Origin: Pseudoscleropodium purum | Lineage: Eukaryota > Streptophyta > Bryopsida > Hypnales > Brachytheciaceae | Length of the DNA stretch: 64,000 nucleotides | Assembly (NCBI GenBank): GCA_963969395.1 | Contig: OZ017795.1 | Location: 26,021,063-26,085,062 of the forward strand | Reading direction: 5' to 3' | Part shown: piece after piece, positions 46,067-58,104 of the stretch | How positions within the stretch are numbered: the stretch's first letter is position 1 | Layout of the letters: each line of letters begins with the position of its first letter | Program-made: the position numbers and the translations under genes | The notes under the pieces: generated by a model | What the model saw: only the letters and a program-made list of their open reading frames with translations | Told to the model about the DNA's origin: nothing | Database searches by the model: none

Positions 46067-47934
46067 ACTAAAGAAGAGCTTCAGTTTCAATTCCAATCAA
46101 AAATTGAGAAGAAATTCTCAAGTTAAGCTCCTTTGGAACATCACGTTTTTTAGAAATGATGTCCAAATCAATATAAAATCAACAAATTTATGTTGAAATG
46201 GATATTATATTGATTTTCTTTTATAGTTCTTTGTTAATTTAGCACAAGTTAACAAAATGGTGAAAAAGTTATTGTAGATTCAAATAGTACTATGTCTACA
46301 TCAATAGAAAAAATCAATATTTTTTTTTTTCATTTTGACTTATAAGAGTTTCAAATAAGTTTTTATCATTCAGGCAATGTTTAAATCACAATGGTTGAAA
46401 TTCTATATAAAATGGAATTTTTTCTTAAAAAATTAATCGTTTACAATTTGGTGTTTTTCTTAAAGTTAGCAAACTTTGGTGCCCGTTTTAGAATAGTGAA
46501 ACAAAAATTTTCAAAAAACTTTGAACAATAAAAAGTTGGAAAATCAAGCTAACTTTCATCTTCAATTTTTTTTTTTTGAGATTTCAGGCCTCCAATCAAA
46601 ATTCATTGACAAAATTCAAAGATGGTTTGGAATAAACAATTTCTTTGACATTTTAAAACATTCTTTTTAAACTTCGTCTGTAATTTTTTATTTGAGACTC
46701 AGAATTGCAAATGAATTTTTGGAAATGAAAGTTAGTTTGATTTTCCAACTTTTTATAGTTCAAAGTTTAAAAAGAGGTTATTCAATTATGCCAAAATGGT
46801 CATTGAAGTCTATTGAGTCAATAAACCAAATGATAAATGATTGCAAAAAATCTATGTGTAAAAAGGTTTACACCTAATACATCCAAGTTAATCTATAGAT
46901 AATGCAATGGCAAAGTGAGAGGTACTAGGTTCAAACCCTTGTGCACTCACCCACCTGTGTGACGACTAACAAGTTGCCTAGGTGACCTATTTGCATGACT
47001 TTTTCATTTGATTATTGCTAACATGTTACCACCACATGCTAATTTCCAATTGGCTAGTGTTGTCAATTTTTTTCCTTCTGGTCACAAATTTTCTAGTAGT
47101 GTATATTTTATTTATTTAATGTGTAAAGTGTTAAAGTCCCCTTGGAGACATTTGGGATTTTAGGCAAGTTTGTGTGACCTCAACTTTTCACAAGATTTAG
47201 TGAAACTTTTATTGAAGATAAAAAAACACACTAGCTTTACAAAAATATAATTTTCTTAATTCAATTAGTTTCTAGGAGCAAAATTATGCCACCTTCAACC
47301 CCAAAAGTAGTTCGAATGGGCAAAAAATAAAATAAAATAGAAATAAAATTTTCTAATCTTTTTTATCTTGTAGATTATTATTTTTTCTACATGGAAAGCT
47401 TTGATTCATGATTCCTTTTGGATTAGTGATGTGAAAATTAAGGAGCTTCTTGTTTTGCTAGCAATCATAGAAACTTCTTGAGAAAATAACATATCGAATT
47501 TGATTTAAAATGCAATTTTCACAATTTTTCAAAATAAATTGTTTGATAAGGTTAAATTTACTTTCTTAAATAATCTCATGAGTGGGATTATTATGTTTCA
47601 ATTCCATCTTAAAGCTATTGACAATTTATTTCTTTGTTCAATCTCAGACCTACTTTTACTTAATAATTTCTAAAAAGATAAAAATCAAGTGGGTTTCTTT
47701 TCAACTCAATTTTTCAAAATAAAAAGTATTAAATTCAACATTGTAGTAGAAAAGTTTTATAGCTAAGAAAATTCAAATCCTTAAAATCTAGATAGAAATT
47801 ATAGGTGAGAAAAAAACAATTTTCTTCACTTCAATTGTATATATCTTACAATCCACGTGGTCTAAGTTTTTGAAATTTCTTCCACACATTCTTATAGCTA
47901 TCAAGTGCAAGATCCTCTAGATAGATACGCACCA
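46067..47934. other. No gene recognised
   Basis: Several segments (46,610-46,800; 47,700-47,900) resemble pieces of the foldback at 14,700-15,170 and of family A ends, but no whole element can be drawn. At 46,905-46,945 GGTTCAAACCC resembles a tRNA/SINE B box; it is discussed under rejected items. Confidence 0.35.
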
Positions 47935-48630
47935 AAAAATTCTAAACTTTTTTGCATTTTACAATAGAAATGATAGTTTTGAGTGGAATTTCATGAAAAA
48001 AGGCTTTTAGGACTTTAGGGACTAAGAACTATGTATCCAATATGTATAAATTTGCATTTGAAAATATAAATGTCACTCATTCTTTCCCATTTTCGTACAA
48101 TTTCTAGCACTCATTTGCACATTTTATCCACTTTATCCATTTGGTCTACATTCTTTAGATCTATGGTGAAAGAAGACAAATCATCTTAAAATTGTTCAAT
48201 TCAACCTTTATTTTAGGAATAAATGTTCAATGACTTTTATTCAAGGAAATTTTTTAATTGATTTTCAAGCTTCAAATAGCTAGGATCTTCTCTACACAAC
48301 AAAAGTTTATAATTTTAACTTCCAATGAAAAATGATTTCATCTAAATTTCTAAAGCTTTGTAAGCTTATTAGAATTTTGTAAAATTTAGAGTAAAAGAAG
48401 TGTAATATGAATCAATTCATTTGGAAGTAGATCTTTTTGAACCACACTATTACAGATTGTACTAACTTTCAACAAAGCCAAAAATATGGAATTTTGAACA
48501 ACAAAGTCAAAAACATGGAATTTTGAAGAGTGGGTAGTTGTTGCAATAATCAAATCACCTATTTACAATATGATCAAATTGAGAAACTATCTAAATTTGT
48601 GGTGATCACTTGGCAATCCACTTACATGAG

Positions 48631-51360
48631 TCAACTTGTATCACCAAGAATTATCAAAACACCCAGACGGTCAAGAAGAACACCACTCCCTCCATGAAAC
48701 CCAATTACTCTACCTTTGCCACTAGTGAATGGCTCACCTTCTTCATCACCAAAAGGACCATAACTTTTGATATTGGTATGGATAGTCAATGACACTACAC
48801 TTCGAAAGGGAGCTATTTCATTTGTACCAAATATTTGAAGGTTTCTATTGGACAAGTATCCGTTGATATGCGTGATGAATTCAAAGTGCTCAAACACTAT
48901 CTGGAGCCACAACAATAATATCTTAGAATCTAATTAATTAGTTATTCAAATTTAAGGAGCAACTACAATACTCTTGTTTAAGGATGCATAGGGAAAAGAG
49001 AACTTTTCTTTTTCCGAAAAAACTGATTCTAATTGAGAAAACGGTGCATGGAACTCATAAGAAACAGTTTATAACTTACCTCTGCATATCGGTCTCCAAT
49101 GACATCATCACAATATCTCCTCACCAAGTTACTACCATCAATGTTGTAATCCACCTCCATTAAGCCAATTACTCCAGGAGATTGTGAGTATCTCAACTTC
49201 ATCCGATTGATAGAGGTGCTCATATCACGAAATTTTCCACCACCAGCACCTCCCCAAGGTCCTTGAATCTGTTCATATCATAAAATGCACCACATTCCCA
49301 ACGTACTGTTAAAATATCTCTCTCAAATACCTCCAAACTGATACAGACCTACAATTTCATGCATTCTTTCACAGGCTAGCACATCATATCCCAGATACTT
49401 GAATCTGGCCTCGTGCAATGCAATATCCAATCAGCTTGCTTTCATTCACAATAATGAATACTAAATATTCCTTTGAGATAAAGTAATCCTTTGGATTTTG
49501 TTCGATCAGTCATTCAAATTATCAAGTTCGTAATCCACACCAATACATGTTCAGATTAGTACACAACATGGCTTACCTGTGCATCTCCGAGTGGTCTAAG
49601 TGGACGATCATCTTGCAATGACAAAGTTCTTTGATCACCTACAAGACATATCCACGGCAAACAATTAAAACAAGTAACAGAGATTAGAAATAGTGCTAAT
49701 ACTTTTTGAAGTTGTTGCCACATTCTGCTATATTAACATGTCAAACTTGTAAATAAAAAGTACCATTCATCGAAAGAAGCTCACCTCTCAGAAGTAGCCC
49801 TTTGATGTACCTCAGTTCTTTGCAAATTTCAGGAAATAGTGGCCGCTCCTGAGAAATTGGATGCCAACATCTTTTAATCACAGCAGCCAACTTCGGAGGA
49901 CAGTCCTTCGGAAGGTTTGGTCTCAGCGCGCCCGCCTTCACTTGCTCCTTTATTTGTATGATGGATAGATCATCACGATCATAGTAAGGATCTTCCCCAG
50001 TCAAAATCTCAACGCAGATAATAGCAAAAGAATAGACATCAGCTTTTCTGGGGTTGAACTTGGAGTACTTCTTTGGGTCATCTCCTTGGATGACCTCTGG
50101 CGCCATATATATGTTGGTACCTGTGTTAAAAGTCTGATTTGAACATGTGTGAGTGGCGTTTTTGGTTTTTGTCAAACCAAAATCAGCAATCTTCACTGAA
50201 CTAATTCTCTTACTTGAAGGGTCGGCAAGGTTGACAAGCACATTCCCAGGCTTGAGATCGCGATGCGCCATACGTTTACTGTGAATATACTTCACACCTT
50301 CTCCAATTTGGAGCATCAAGGCAACGGCTTGTACATCTGAAAAAGGACGCGTAGGTTTGCGATGGTAGCTTTCTGTGTAGGTCTCTAAAACAGTTTGTAG
50401 GTCCCCATTCATTTCTTCCATGATGAGGTAGCAATTTGTATTCTTCTTAGAGTAGCACAAGAGGCGTACTATATGAGGATGACGCCCCAATTTCTGTAAA
50501 GCAGTCATTTCTTGATCAAATTCTTCCGTTCTGAACATCTCAAAAATCTTCATTGCATAATTTCCGCCCACAAGATTCGTTTTCTTCACCTCCGCACACA
50601 CACCTTTACCTATTCTCTTGCCGCTGAGATGAAGATATTGAGGTTTCAGAAGTAACATATCAGGGTATGAGCTCAAGCCAGTAGAATCGTCGGCGACTGA
50701 TGACGAGTTCAGATGAATTTCCTTCTCGGATCGCATTTTCAGCTTAAGCAACTCATCTGCAATCCATTCTTCCGTTGGATCGTCCAGCTTCACAAATTTG
50801 AGGCGGTCCTTCAGGCTCTCTTCATCTTCCTTCATCGCTGTCAGCAGAGAAAACTCGTCCCCTACACTCAGTTGACCATCACATATCGCTGGTTCAAATG
50901 TGATGGAAGACTCTTGAGAGTTGTTCACAAGAATGCTCAGAAGAACAGACACATGCCATTGAACTCCGTAAAGTAGACTTGCGAAGGTCTCCTTCATGTC
51001 GCTCTGTTCAATGGCTGCTCTTGGCCATTGTGAAGAAGTGATGCGGCTGGCGTTGATGACCGTCTCCACGTCCAGGAGCACCTGATGAAGCTCTTCAAGC
51101 ACTTGAATCGTTTTCTCATCAAGGAGGGATGAGAGTTGAATCTCTTCTAAAGTATCTCGACTCTCTGTAAGCTTTCCAACGAGAAAATTACATTGGTGCC
51201 TATTCATCAGATAAAACTCAGTCCTGTCGTCTTCAGTACTCAAACTCAAGTATTGAGCAGACAATTTTTGTATTGTTTCCTTGCAGCGATTGAGTAGCTC
51301 ATCCGCCTTGGGTGCCTCTTGTACGGCGAATCGCCTAAACAAGGTACGGACACGGTCCAT
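48631..51360 (-). CDS. Helical domain-kinase-jacalin lectin fusion, copy 3 (intact)
   Basis: Exons are 49,785-51,360, 49,577-49,638, 49,080-49,268 and 48,631-48,900. Donors are GTGAGC, GTAAGC and GTAAGT, all acceptors are AG, and the product is 698 residues. Residues 10-205 are Leu/Glu-rich and probably helical. They contain SSQWPRAAIEQSDMKETF (109-126), reminiscent of the DUF1221/HeLo-like domain of plant MLKL proteins (by memory, unverified). The kinase (about 245-515) has a glycine loop from G251, K271, E284, HRDLKPGN with D368, DFG at 393-395, MAPE to 422 and R506, so it should be active. Residues 526-546 are the linker. Jacalin is 547-698, with GPWGGAGGG near its start, then SLTIHTNIKSYGPFG, and GVLLD in the sugar-loop position. 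There is no signal peptide or membrane segment, so it is probably cytosolic. An upstream in-frame ATG at 51,387 exists, but 51,360 matches copy 2. A role in defence or cell death is inference. Confidence 0.88.
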
Positions 51361-51905
51361 GACGCGGAAGTGTATGAGCCCCTTCAATTATAGGGTCTTC
51401 AGGATATATATCAAGGTTACAAGAGCTTAGCTAACCTGCATATAGACACATGCAAGCGATTGAGCAACGAAATCAAGAGTACTCGATGGTACTCATAACT
51501 GCCACCTATTTAAATACAAAAGAAATAACACGGGCAGCTCTTTCACGAGCAATGGCGCCACTTCAATTGCACTGGGTAACGCAAGTGGTCCTCTTACCTT
51601 CAATCAGCAAGCCTTAGAAACCAAATTCAAATGGACCCTCGGGACGTACCAGTGAAGAAGAAGGGACCCTAGACTATACTGGATTAATCTCATCGCTAGC
51701 AAGAAGTAGCGAATGCGGACACATGGCGACGTGTGATGTGCATGTATTTGGATGGTAGTGCATCATTCTTCTAGATAGATAGAGCCCAATTGATCTACAA
51801 TATTTTCACGCTCGTTTTCTCACAAAGTCGAGAGTGGAACACCTGAACCTAGTTCTACCTTTCATAGTCCATATCTACATCATTCGTGCATACGTGTATA
51901 ATAAC
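51361..51905 (-). promoter_or_regulatory. Proximal promoter region of copy 3
   Basis: On the minus strand GTATTTAAATAGG at about 51,506-51,518 is a good TATA-like word 150 bp upstream of the chosen ATG. The stretch 51,765-51,905 with CTTCTAGATAGATAGAGCCC is conserved in all three units, which suggests a regulatory role or simply recent duplication. Confidence 0.4.
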
Positions 51906-52084
51906 TTAACTACGGTCCATGATCTACCGTACCGACGGAATAGATTGCAAAGAAGTACTAGGCACCTCAGTCTGCACATAGACCCAACTGGAAATGCAAG
52001 GAATGTACAGTACTACTTAACAATGTTACACAGTCATGTTAGTCAAACAAAATTTTGTGTTCAGATTGAGGCCTTAAAAGAAAC

Positions 52085-52500
52085 GACGTTCTGATGATGA
52101 CCTGTTTCCAACAGAGTTTCGCCCAGAGTTTCGCAGGGAGATGGCAAGCTGTGGGCCTCGATGATCGGTCACTCAGGGCTCTGCTCCAAGTGGAACAATA
52201 GTCAAAAGCTAGGCACACAGCTTGCTAACCCAAAGTGCTTCACAAATCTTCCTGCGCAGCCCGCATCTCCTCAAGCTACGGTTGCAACAGCAATCGTCGT
52301 TCAGCACCCCAAATTAAAGCGACAATCAAACCCAAGATTGCAGTGAGGGTGTGTGACCCTGATGACCTATGCCCCGCTTTATACCAGCTTCCCCCAGATG
52401 CAATGCGCGAGCTGCAGAAGTACCGCATCGCAATTTCACTTAGTTCCCCCAAAGCACTCGTGTCAGCGCTTACAACTTGACTTGAACTAATATGTGAAAT
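52085..52500 (-). promoter_or_regulatory. Conserved distal block with TATA box (unit 3)
   Basis: This is the counterpart of 6,770-7,200 and 22,435-22,880. TATAAAGCGGGG on the minus strand at about 52,373-52,384 is conserved in position in all three units. Downstream on that strand a possible donor AACAG-GTCATCATCAG occurs near 52,100-52,115, also conserved, so a distal untranslated exon is possible. A 118-codon minus frame over it (52,276-52,632) is not preserved in the paralogues. Confidence 0.4.
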
Positions 52501-54019
52501 AAAATGGGTAGATTCTCCCACTTCAGTCCAAGTTGTGTCACGACGCAGATGCAAATATAACCTTGGGATATCATACTCTCGCCGCATGCTGTTAAAAAAA
52601 AATTCCCACAGCTGACTGAACAGTTGCCTCACGCGCTGGATGCAAGGACCTGCACTAGGCTAGAGATCGCAGAGCCACTAGCTGTTGTTCAAACTACCGG
52701 AAATTCATGTTCTAAAACCCAGATGATGGGATGAATCAATCCAGTAGCCTGCAGGATACCCTTGATCAATGTATAACTCTGTCGGAGCAATCTCCTAGAC
52801 TTTTCATGATGCACAGACATATCCGTGAAAACAATTCTTACTCGTTGCCACTGGAGGTCTAAACACTTGTGCAAAGAAACTAGCGAACTTGTTACGCTAT
52901 GACTAATGCTGAACCAATTGAACATTGTCAATATTAGGGGAGTTTGAACGATCTAATCAACTATATCTACTAAACATGAAGCCTCAACACAAAAGATAGT
53001 CAAGTGCAAGTACTCTGTCGCAAGCTAAATTAATTACGTACCAGCTTTCACCAAGGGAGCCACTGAGCAAGAAAAAGTACTTGCGGCCAAAATTGTGCTT
53101 AAGTTCTTCCAGGTCGTGATCCTGTATTCATCAAAATAACCAGACAAGAGAAACGCAGAGCTCTTTAGAAAATTAACCTCCAACACTTCAGGGGACGGGC
53201 CGTGGCTTTGGCGCCACTGTGCGGCACAATTTTCTTTCTTGCCAACACCATGCTAACAGAAGAAGCTCTCCCTAAACCTCCAGCAACTGTTGCATCTACA
53301 ACAGAAATATCTGTGCAAGGCTTTATATTACTCAAGAGTATCAAGAAAGCACTGAACCCCCAAAGTACGAAACTTGAAGTAGGCTTTGCAATGGCTACGG
53401 TACATTGGCACAGCTTTCCTAGCTTCTAGCTCCTTGCCAAGGCAATAACTGAATCCAAAATAAACCTCCTACAGCAAAACTGGCACAGTTTTCCGTTGCC
53501 TTGCCAAGACAGTAAACCAAAATCTCCTGCAACTGTCGCCAAACGCTTCACTCACGAGTCTCGAATACCGTAGAAAGCACTCCTGCAGGATCGGTAAGTT
53601 GTAACGAAACTTGGATGATCTGCGATGACGGACGCCGGCTGTTGCTGCTTGTGCGCCTCGGCTCCTCTTGGCATACATGCTACTATTGTCTAAAATCTCA
53701 AGGTTTTTTGGTGGCTGTCGTTGAGGGCACCTGTCTGTTGAAGAGCTCATTGCCTGGAAATGAATCGGTGGTGCTGTTAAGCTTAATTGCTTTCTCCGTG
53801 TAGCACCTGAATCCTTTCTTGAATTTTCGCATGTTTTTTTTCCTTATATCTTTATAAATATATATAATATTTGTCTCATTTTCATCAAATTCATCATACA
53901 AAAAGTGTGGTTTAGAAAAAGTCAAGCATTTGGTTAACTTTGGATGAATGAGAAGTTCTATAACTAGAAAAACACCCCTTGGAACTTTTCTATTCATCGT
54001 TCAAATTTTGATCACCAGA
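52501..54019. other. Distal 5' flank of unit 3, then no gene recognised
   Basis: 52,585-53,200 aligns with 9,190-9,790 and 28,255-28,850, and 53,270-53,410 aligns with 23,630-23,765. From 53,430 to 54,019 the DNA is GC-richer at first and has no paralogue. The minus frame 53,469-53,750 shows no motif. Confidence 0.45.
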
Positions 54020-54740
54020 GCACTAAGAGGTTAGATTATTGTCTTATTGATAATGCTTGACAACCATCTTCTTAGGATTAGACCCATGTGTAGTCATGGC
54101 AATGTATCTTAAGCTATCATTCCAAAAATGTGAAGCTTATGATGAATTTCTGGAAGTTCACCAAGTTCTAAAACAAGTTTTGAGATCATTCCAACTTCAA
54201 TTTAGAAGTTTGTACATATTTAGTGCATGAAATGGATAACTTTTTTGAAATTAAACCCTCATGGACCAAGAAAGTCCATGGGAAATTAAACGCTCATATT
54301 TATCTACAATGAACTTGCAAGTTCTTAAAATTATTTAAAATAGCTTCTTAGAAATATAGACATTGAATTAATGGTAGCCTTTTAGAAGATATTAGAATTC
54401 ATTTTTTTTAGACTAAATATTTTGTTTATATAATAAAGGTAAATATTGATTCTAAAAATGTACAACATTTAAACAATGAAATCTAGAGTTCATTTTTTAT
54501 ACAACCATATAAAAATTTGAAAATTCACAATCTATTTATTTATGAATTATAAGAATGATTGTGTATTAAAATGTGTTATAATCTTTGTTATTTTTTAAAA
54601 AAATTCAATGACTTGTTCAGAACTTATAACAATAGTAATAAATCTTCTAAATTATATTTTTGGTTGAATTATCATAATAAAATATATTCCTTCCACTACA
54701 ATATTCACAATGGTTTATAGTGATGGAAATGAAATTACTA
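54020..54740 (-). repeat. Dispersed repeat, inverted copy of 24,691-25,330
   Basis: This is the partner of the plus-oriented copy at 24,691-25,330. It contains a small palindrome CCATGGACTTTCTTGGTCCATG-like at about 54,260-54,281, next to TTAAACCCTC, which resembles a TTAA-type terminus. Confidence 0.65.
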
Positions 54741-55289
54741 CTTAGGTCAAGCTTCCAAGCAATATTCATCTTAGAATAGATGAAGGCAAAATCTTTTCTC
54801 ATTCAAAGTTGTTTTTGAAAGTAAGATCTTTCTAGACTTTTTACTTATGAAGATATTAATTCATATTAATTAATTAATTAAAAATGTATAGCAATATAAA
54901 TTTTGAAAACGTGCAATTGTGTGAATTTGAGGACTGTTTTATTGGCAACTTAAGGAACTTGATGAAAATCTATAAAATAATATATAGGAACATTATGCAA
55001 ACGTAAGTGCTTTTAGGAATGTGTAAAAAATATATAAACATGATGAAAACTTAAAGGATGTATTGGGCATGGATGGAGTATTTGAAAACTTGGAAAAAAA
55101 GTGAATGTAACATCCAATTGTGTGAACAACGATATGTAAGTCATCCCAATATTTTTTTTATCACAATGCAATAGGCCCATCCTAAAAGGACCAGGTCCAA
55201 TAAACATTTGATACTACAGAGTAATTAGAGAAAACCATATCATAAATTTTTATGAAATTTATTGGAGATGGTTCAATACAAGAAAAAAA
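54741..55289. other. No gene recognised
   Basis: AT-rich DNA with no motif or repeat partner that I could identify. Confidence 0.35.
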
Positions 55290-55479
55290 GATGTTTCAAG
55301 TGAGTTTTAAAGTATAGTCCTAGACATTAGATTATAAGTACTGACCTTTAAGAAGATTTTTAGCAAAATTTGACTAGAAATACATGTATTTCTAATAAAT
55401 TTTTAATAAAAATCTCCTTGAAGGTGAGTACTTATAATTTTATGTATAGTACTATACTTTAAAACTCATTTAAAACACC
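55290..55479. mobile_element. 190-bp near-perfect foldback
   Basis: The arms of about 90 bp start at GATGTTTCAAGTGAGTTTTA (left) and end at ACTCATTTAAAACACC (right), and meet at the palindrome TAGAAATACATGTATTTCTA. The whole interval would fold into a single long hairpin with scattered mismatches. It is a MITE-like foldback and a candidate source of small RNAs if transcribed. Confidence 0.8.
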
Positions 55480-55562
55480 CCTTTCTCTCAGTGGTTATAT
55501 CTACATCTACCCTACATTGAATCATTATCAACCTCACCAAACTTTTTAACCTAACAAGTGTG

Positions 55563-55662
55563 TTGTACTCAAATTGGCTATCCAATCTACATATGACACA
55601 TCACCACAATACCTAACAATTGTGTGGCAATCAAATTGGATAGCCAACTTGAGTGCAGCACA
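55563..55662. repeat. Inverted repeat with 23-bp arms
   Basis: TGTACTCAAATTGGCTATCC and its inverted partner GGATAGCCAACTTGAGTGCA enclose about 55 bp. A third, direct copy with the following ACATATGACACAT-like sequence lies at 56,383-56,440. Confidence 0.7.
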
Positions 55663-56690
55663 TCAAGGTAGAACACTTTTTGACAAGCAAACCACCTATG
55701 ACAAATTCCTAGGAAATGACCCATTAGAAATTTAGAATCTTGCATCAACTCATGACAAACTTTTTTTAATAAATGAGATTATTTCTACATTAGGTTGGTT
55801 AGTGGCCAAAATCAATGGCTTGTGTGATAAGGATGGAATTATTAGTGACTACTTTAGGAACTTATTACTATAAATTCATAATAAGTGATTTTTTTATTCT
55901 TTCATGTTGTGGTCATGTTAGAAAAATAATTTGCTTGCTTCAAGTGATAAGATGACCATTATGGATACACTTTTAGCTAGATTTGGGATAGCCTAAAGAC
56001 TCTTTTGGGCCAATTGGGCAACACACTTAAAAAATTTATAACAAATTTATACTTTGTCAAAAAAAAATCAATTGCCCTCTTCATTTCTCACATTTGTCTT
56101 TGTATGGAAAAAAAATCTGAATTTTTTTTTTCTAATGGCAACAAGCCGATTTACATTACCACAATGCTGGTGCAATTTGAATGCAACTTTGTTCAAGTAT
56201 AACATGTGCACTGGCTGTAAGTTACATTGTTAAAAAAACATTGTTTATACTGCTGATGTCAACCAAAAAGATTCATTACTGTACTGCACAGCAACATCGA
56301 AGGAAATGGTTCAATTGCCGTGAACCTTTCAACATCTACTCAGACTCATATTCCAATAAATATGCTACAAATAAACTTACCACCAAATTGGCTATCCAAC
56401 CTGCATGCGACACATTAGCACAATGCTGCTGCAATTTGCAAGCAACTTGTTCAACTTACTATGGTAGAACCACCCATTGTCAAATACTTTGGTGATTCTG
56501 TGCATGTTCTAGAGCACTTTAAGGTAATGTAAATTTTTTGCCATGTACGAAGATAGAAATCATGGGGATTGCAATTTTTTTGGTAATTTTATGCTTTGAA
56601 TTGAAATTACTACAAATTTTGGAAGCTAGCAGCAGTCCAAATCTATAGCCAACATCTGGAAGCCTTTCAATTCCAATCATTAACCCCTCT
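55663..56690. other. No gene recognised
   Basis: The plus frame 56,181-56,495 (104 codons) includes the repeated AAATTGGCTATCCAACCTGC segment and is therefore likely repeat-derived. No domain was recognised. Confidence 0.35.
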
Positions 56691-56694
56691 CCGC

Positions 56695-57652
56695 CCAAGA
56701 TCATTTTGGGTTTCAAAACATCAGTGCTTCTGAAGCGATGTAGATGTAAATGTCACTAACTTATAAAAATCTTAATTGTACAATCTTGTAGTGAACATGT
56801 TGTGGTTGATGTGAATCAAATTTGGAGTCATTTGACCATATATTGAAAGATTATAATGTTTTAGTGTTGAAAAAAGATGCTGAAATTTTCCTAGCAACAC
56901 ACTTGGAGGTGAAATTTGATTTCTAAACTTACTCAAATGAAAAGACTTGAAACTATAAAGTGATTCAAAACTAGCATACAAACACATTGAGGAAAAAAAA
57001 TATCAATAAATTGACTCAATGTGTTTGCAAAATGACTTGCAAATGTCAAAAAATAGGCAAGAAAAGTTGCAGAAAACACATCTAAGGTTGAACCTCCTTC
57101 TACTTAAATGCTTCTCAGTCCCTCATAACTTGTTGGATTGATATTGAATTTTTGCCACACAAACTAGACTAGTATGCGCAACTTTCCCAAAAAATTTACT
57201 GGAAATGGACATTGTATGGAGAAGAAACAAGCTGCCGAAATTCACTTTAATCCAAAAATGTCAAGAATTTTGAACTTCGAATTGCTCCTAAACATTCAAA
57301 GAAATTCGGATTGATATGAAAATTTTACCGTAGTAACTAGACTTCAAGGGAAACATGACCCAACAAATTTTATTGAAAACAAACATTGGATGAAGGAGAT
57401 ACAACCCCCCAAAGTTTCAGCCATCAAATGCAGTTTGGTGGACTCACATTGAACCTGTGAACTTTGACTGACTTTCAAGAAATCAATACAGCTTGTATTG
57501 ATCTGAAAATTTTAACACATAAACTAGAGAAGAAAACTCAACTTTTCCAACAAGTTTTATTGAATTTGAACGTTAGATGCAAAAGTTACAGCACTTTGAA
57601 TTTGACTTGAAACTTTGTGAGGACACTTTCGGTCCCCTTGGGTGGTGAGGGG
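56695..57652. mobile_element. TTAA-flanked element, family B
   Basis: This 958-bp element lies between TTAA at 56,691-56,694 and 57,653-57,656. The ends are CCCCTCTCCGCCCAAG and, reverse-complemented, CCCCTCACCACCCAAG. The interior is the reverse complement of 31,554-32,522 over its whole length. Its termini are better preserved than in the nested copy. Confidence 0.85.
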
Positions 57653-57656
57653 TTAA

Positions 57657-58100
57657 AGAACTACTTTCCGCTTTCTACTTTGGAATGTGTCATGACTTGA
57701 TTAGTCTTAACTTTGAAAACTAGAAAAAACACATTTAAAGCTCTGGTTAAAAATTTATTCTAGCCTTGGTTGGATATAGTACATCCAACAAGTTAGAAAT
57801 GGGTCCCTAGTTGGCAATAGGTGGTTCTATCATACATATGCAATGTAAAGTGGGGTCCAATTCATTTACAAATTTTTAGATCCTATTGAGAGTAGGAGAA
57901 ATTCGAGAGGTCCATGTAGGCTCAACAATAAATTAAATAAAAACTTTAAATTGCATAAGAATCACAATAAAGTCTACTTCATCATTGTTACAAATACTCG
58001 TATGTAATTGAAAATCATACAAAGAGTTTGATGTTTTGCATATACTATCTACTATCTACAATCTAAAGTTACCATCATTTGTAAAAATTACAACTTGTAT
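57657..58100. other. No gene recognised
   Basis: A spacer between two TTAA elements with no paralogue. Confidence 0.35.
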
Positions 58101-58104
58101 TTAA

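Larger units (their letters stand above)
47935..53430 (-). repeat. Segmental duplication unit 3
   Basis: This is the most compact unit: 3' flank 47,935-48,630, kinase-jacalin copy 3, and 5' flank to about 53,430. It has none of the TTAA, CACTA or PIF-like insertions of the other units, so it supplies the empty sites for them (51,906-51,909; 52,563-52,590; 49,549-49,567). Confidence 0.7.

Noticed and set aside
46905..46945. GGTTCAAACCC resembling a tRNA or SINE B box
   Set aside because: The upstream A-box-like word is too close and no tRNA cloverleaf can be drawn. No repeat partner with a poly(A) tail was found.
51361..51387. Upstream in-frame ATG of copy 3 as the true start
   Set aside because: Copy 2 has no equivalent and begins at the position matching 51,360. 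The extra nine codons are probably 5' untranslated sequence.
52276..52632. 118-codon minus frame over the conserved distal block
   Set aside because: Paralogous blocks at 7,000-7,200 and 22,650-22,900 have indels that break this frame, so coding is not conserved even though the DNA is.
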